Below, piece by piece: positions 5,365 through 7,831 of a stretch of DNA of 7,831 bases. Source of the stretch: Lysobacteraceae bacterium. GTDB taxonomy: Bacteria; Pseudomonadota; Gammaproteobacteria; Xanthomonadales; Xanthomonadaceae. The first letter of the stretch is position 1. Each line of letters begins with the position of its first letter. Below the pieces are notes generated by a model, which saw nothing but the letters and a program-made list of their open reading frames with translations, made no database searches and had not been told where the DNA came from. The stretch lies in the NCBI GenBank assembly GCA_017990865.1, contig JAGNNB010000132.1, positions 1-7,831 of the forward strand. The letters are read 5' to 3'. The position numbers and the translations under genes were made by a program.

Positions 5365-7831
5365 TTACCCACGCGCCGCCAACCACGCCCGCAGCGACGC
5401 GGGTTTCACCGGTTTCGTCAGCACGATGCAGCCGTATTCGCGGGCGGCGAGTTTCACGGCATCGCTACCGTCGCCGGTGAGCAGGGCAGCGGGGATATCG
5501 CGTTTCGCGCGGCGGCGGATTTCGGCGATGATGCCGAGGCCGTCGAGGCGGTCGTGCAAGTGGTAATCGACCAGCGCGACGTCGGGCGGGTTTTCGTCGG
5601 CGTCCATCGCAGCCAGGGCATCGTCGACGTTGGCGGCGAGAATCGCGACGGCGTGCCAGCGATCGAGCAAGGCGCGCATGCCGTCCAGAATATCCGGGTC
5701 GTTGTCCACGCACAGCACGCGCAGTCCGGCGAGGCTGTCGGTTTGCGGGTGGATGTCGGGCATCACCGGCAGCGGGCGCGCGTCGGTGCGCGCGGCGCGA
5801 ATGGCGAATACGCTGCCGAAGCCGACGCGCGATTGCACGCTGAGCGGGTGATCGAGCGTGCGCGCGATGCGCTGGCAAATGGAAAGGCCCAGCCCCAACC
5901 CACGTTCGCCGCCGATGCCGGCTTTGTCTTGCGGCGTGTCGAAACGGCGGAATTCCTCGAAGATTTGCTGCAAATGATGCTGCGGGATACCGGGGCCGGT
6001 ATCCCATACTTGGAATTCCACTTGTTCGCCGCGTACGCGCAGCGCCAGCAGTACGCCGCCTTCGCGGGTGTAGCGCATCGCGTTGGCGAGAAAGTTCTGC
6101 AACGCGCGACGCAGCAGGCGACGATCGCTGCGCACGATCAAACCCTCGCGCGCGTGCACGCGCAGGCGCAGGCCGCGACGTTCGGCGCTGGGCGCGTATT
6201 GCGCGGCGAGATCGTGCAACAACGCGGCGGCGTCGATCGCGGCCCATTCCGGCGCCAAAGCACCCGCATCCAAACGCGACACGTCGAGCAGGCCGTCGAG
6301 CAAATCCTCGGCGGCGCGCAGCGCGCTGTCGACGCGTTCGGCCAGATGCGTGCGCGCGTCCTCATCGCGGGTTTCGCGCAACGCGGTGGCGAACAAACGC
6401 GCGGCGTTCAGCGGTTGCAGTACGTCGTGGCTCACCGCGGCGAGAAAGCGCGTTTTCGATTGCTGCGCGGCTTCTGCTTCGCGCGTGCGCAGTTCGACGC
6501 GCTGTTCCAGCGTCTCGTTGATTTCGCGCAGCGCTTGTTCGGCGCGTTTGTAATCGGTGATGTCGCTGAAGCTGGTGACGTAGCCGCCGCCGGGCAGCGG
6601 TTGGCCGCGCATTTCGATGACTTGTCCGCTGCGGCGAATACGCTGGAACACGTACGGTCGGCCCGCGCGCAAATGCGCGAGACGGCGACGCACTTGTTCG
6701 TCGGGATCGGCGCTGACCGGTCCCAACTCGTTCATTTCGGCGCGTTCCACGCTCCAACGGATCAAATCCGCGATCGGCCGGCCGACGTACAGCATGCCGT
6801 CGGGATAACCCAACAAGTCTTGATAGCGGCGATTCCACGCGATCAAACGCAGATCCGCATCGACCACGCTGACACCGTGGCTGATGTTCTCCAGCGTGGT
6901 CGACAGCACTTGTCGGTTGAAGCGCAATTCCTGATTCGCTTCGTCCAACAGCGCCACCACTTCGCCCAATTCCATGCCCGAACCGCGCAGCGCGGTGGTG
7001 AGCGTGAGGCGCGCGGAGGCGGCGCCGATGGCGGCGGCCAGTTGGCGTTCGGTGAATTGCACCAAGGCGCGATCGGCGAGCTGTTCGGGTTGCCAGGGCT
7101 GGCCCTGTTGTTTCGCGTAATCCTCGAACGCGCGCCGCGCGGGACGCTCGCCGAGAATGCGTTCTGCCAGCGCGAGCAATTCGCCGCTGCGGATACTGCC
7201 GGCCCAACCGCCCGGGCCCGATGGCGAGCGCTGCGCGTAGGGATCGAGGTAAGTGGCCGCGAGCAGTTGTTCCTGCAAGCGCGGGCGACGACGGAGCGAC
7301 ACCAAAAAGAACGCGGCGAGGTTCAACAATAGCGACCAGAACACGCCGTGGGTGAGCGCATCCCAACCGCTGAGCCCGAACAATTGCCGCGGCCGCAACC
7401 ACGCGATGCCGAACGGGCCGTGTTCGACCCAATCGGTGCCGAACCAGCCGCTGTGCGCCAACGCCGGCAGCAACAAGGTGTAGAGCCACAAGACCGCGCC
7501 GACGAACACGCCCGCGAACGCGCCGGAACGGCTGGCGCCGCGCCAGTACAAGCCGCCGATCAAGGCCGGCGCGAACTGCGCCACCGCCGCGAACGCCAAT
7601 AAGCCGTGCTGCGCGAGACTGTCGCCATCGGCGGCGCCGCGGTGGTACGCGTACGCCATCAACGACAGCACCAGGATGGTGAAGCGACGCACCCACAGCA
7701 CTTGTTGATCGATGCTGCCGCGTCCGGCGAACGCGCCGCTGCGCAGCAACAGCGGCATCGCGAGATCGTTGCTGACCATCGTCGCCAATGCGACGCTGGC
7801 AACGATCACCATCCCGGTGGCGGCGGAGAAG
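5365..7831 (-). CDS. Symporter-fused hybrid sensor histidine kinase / response regulator (5' end outside window)
   Basis: At least 821 residues; numbering here is from the internal Met at 7812, and upstream codons FSAATG show the frame continues beyond the window. Order of parts: C-terminal portion of a sodium:solute symporter-like domain (MVSNDLAMPLLLR at 12-24, then about four helices to residue 172), a cytoplasmic linker, a PAS domain (about 303-425), a coiled coil (421-452), HisKA with H-box SHDVLQPLNA (phospho-His462), HATPase (N-box NFLANAMRYT 573-582, G1 DTGPGIP 604-610, G2 GLGLGL 638-643), and a receiver (Asp703/Asp705, phospho-acceptor Asp749, Thr779, Lys800). All catalytic residues are present. 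This layout fits the NahK/ErcS and CbrA-type kinases, which regulate metabolism and lifestyle in Pseudomonas. The ligand and the downstream phosphotransfer partner are not encoded here. It is probably bound to the inner membrane and passes phosphate from His462 to Asp749. The TAA stop is at 5365-5367. Confidence 0.93.
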   Translation of the reverse strand, partial: FSAATGMVIVASVALATMVSNDLAMPLLLRSGAFAGRGSIDQQVLWVRRFTILVLSLMAYAYHRGAADGDSLAQHGLLAFAAVAQFAPALIGGLYWRGASRSGAFAGVFVGAVLWLYTLLLPALAHSGWFGTDWVEHGPFGIAWLRPRQLFGLSGWDALTHGVFWSLLLNLAAFFLVSLRRRPRLQEQLLAATYLDPYAQRSPSGPGGWAGSIRSGELLALAERILGERPARRAFEDYAKQQGQPWQPEQLADRALVQFTERQLAAAIGAASARLTLTTALRGSGMELGEVVALLDEANQELRFNRQVLSTTLENISHGVSVVDADLRLIAWNRRYQDLLGYPDGMLYVGRPIADLIRWSVERAEMNELGPVSADPDEQVRRRLAHLRAGRPYVFQRIRRSGQVIEMRGQPLPGGGYVTSFSDITDYKRAEQALREINETLEQRVELRTREAEAAQQSKTRFLAAVSHDVLQPLNAARLFATALRETRDEDARTHLAERVDSALRAAEDLLDGLLDVSRLDAGALAPEWAAIDAAALLHDLAAQYAPSAERRGLRLRVHAREGLIVRSDRRLLRRALQNFLANAMRYTREGGVLLALRVRGEQVEFQVWDTGPGIPQHHLQQIFEEFRRFDTPQDKAGIGGERGLGLGLSICQRIARTLDHPLSVQSRVGFGSVFAIRAARTDARPLPVMPDIHPQTDSLAGLRVLCVDNDPDILDGMRALLDRWHAVAILAANVDDALAAMDADENPPDVALVDYHLHDRLDGLGIIAEIRRRAKRDIPAALLTGDGSDAVKLAAREYGCIVLTKPVKPASLRAWLAARG

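Noticed and set aside
5281..7332. Long plus-strand open frame of 683 codons
   Set aside because: It lies antisense to the hybrid kinase, which has full domain motifs. Its product is a low-complexity Arg/Ala/Gln/His-rich sequence typical of the reverse frame of a high-GC gene.
6362..7696. Second minus-strand frame of 444 codons within the kinase
   Set aside because: It is an out-of-frame, Arg-rich shadow of the kinase frame with no recognisable domain.

Overview
The window looks like a chromosomal piece of a high-GC gammaproteobacterium, most likely of the Xanthomonadaceae/Lysobacteraceae type. The grounds are strong G/C preference at third codon positions in most genes, a symporter-fused hybrid histidine kinase of the kind common in Pseudomonas and xanthomonads, and palindromic repeats with a GTAG head. 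The taxonomic call is inference; there is no marker gene here.

Layout. (1) 1-94: 3' end of a plus-strand gene, unidentified. (2) 153-1193, minus: a secreted alpha/beta-hydrolase (esterase type) with a full catalytic motif set. (3) 1348-1770, plus, divergent from the esterase: a small lipoprotein. (4) 1771 to about 3165: an AT-rich island whose composition differs sharply from everything around it. It carries one minus-strand gene (1952-3040) encoding a predicted PD-(D/E)XK nuclease, probably horizontally acquired. (5) 3168-3360: a repeat zone with a REP-like palindrome, a 48-base remnant of the 3' end of a hybrid kinase gene, and a composite repeat. (6) 3357-5156, minus: four small genes, namely a membrane-anchored TPR-like protein, two small membrane proteins and a lipoprotein, all apparently envelope proteins of unknown function. 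Another copy of the composite repeat sits among them. (7) 5205-5326: the third and best preserved copy of that repeat. (8) 5365-7831, minus and cut by the window end: a large hybrid sensor kinase (sodium:solute symporter-like membrane part, PAS, HisKA, HATPase, receiver).

No evident pathway joins these genes. The coherent story is genomic. Between the housekeeping-like esterase/lipoprotein pair and the kinase lies a plastic stretch (about 1771-5330) with a foreign nuclease gene, small orphan envelope genes, three copies of a roughly 120-bp repeat and the leftover tail of a kinase paralogue or duplicate. Repeat ends supply stop codons for neighbouring reading frames, and one copy fills the whole gap between two genes. 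The nuclease gene and the kinase remnant are the items most worth following up.
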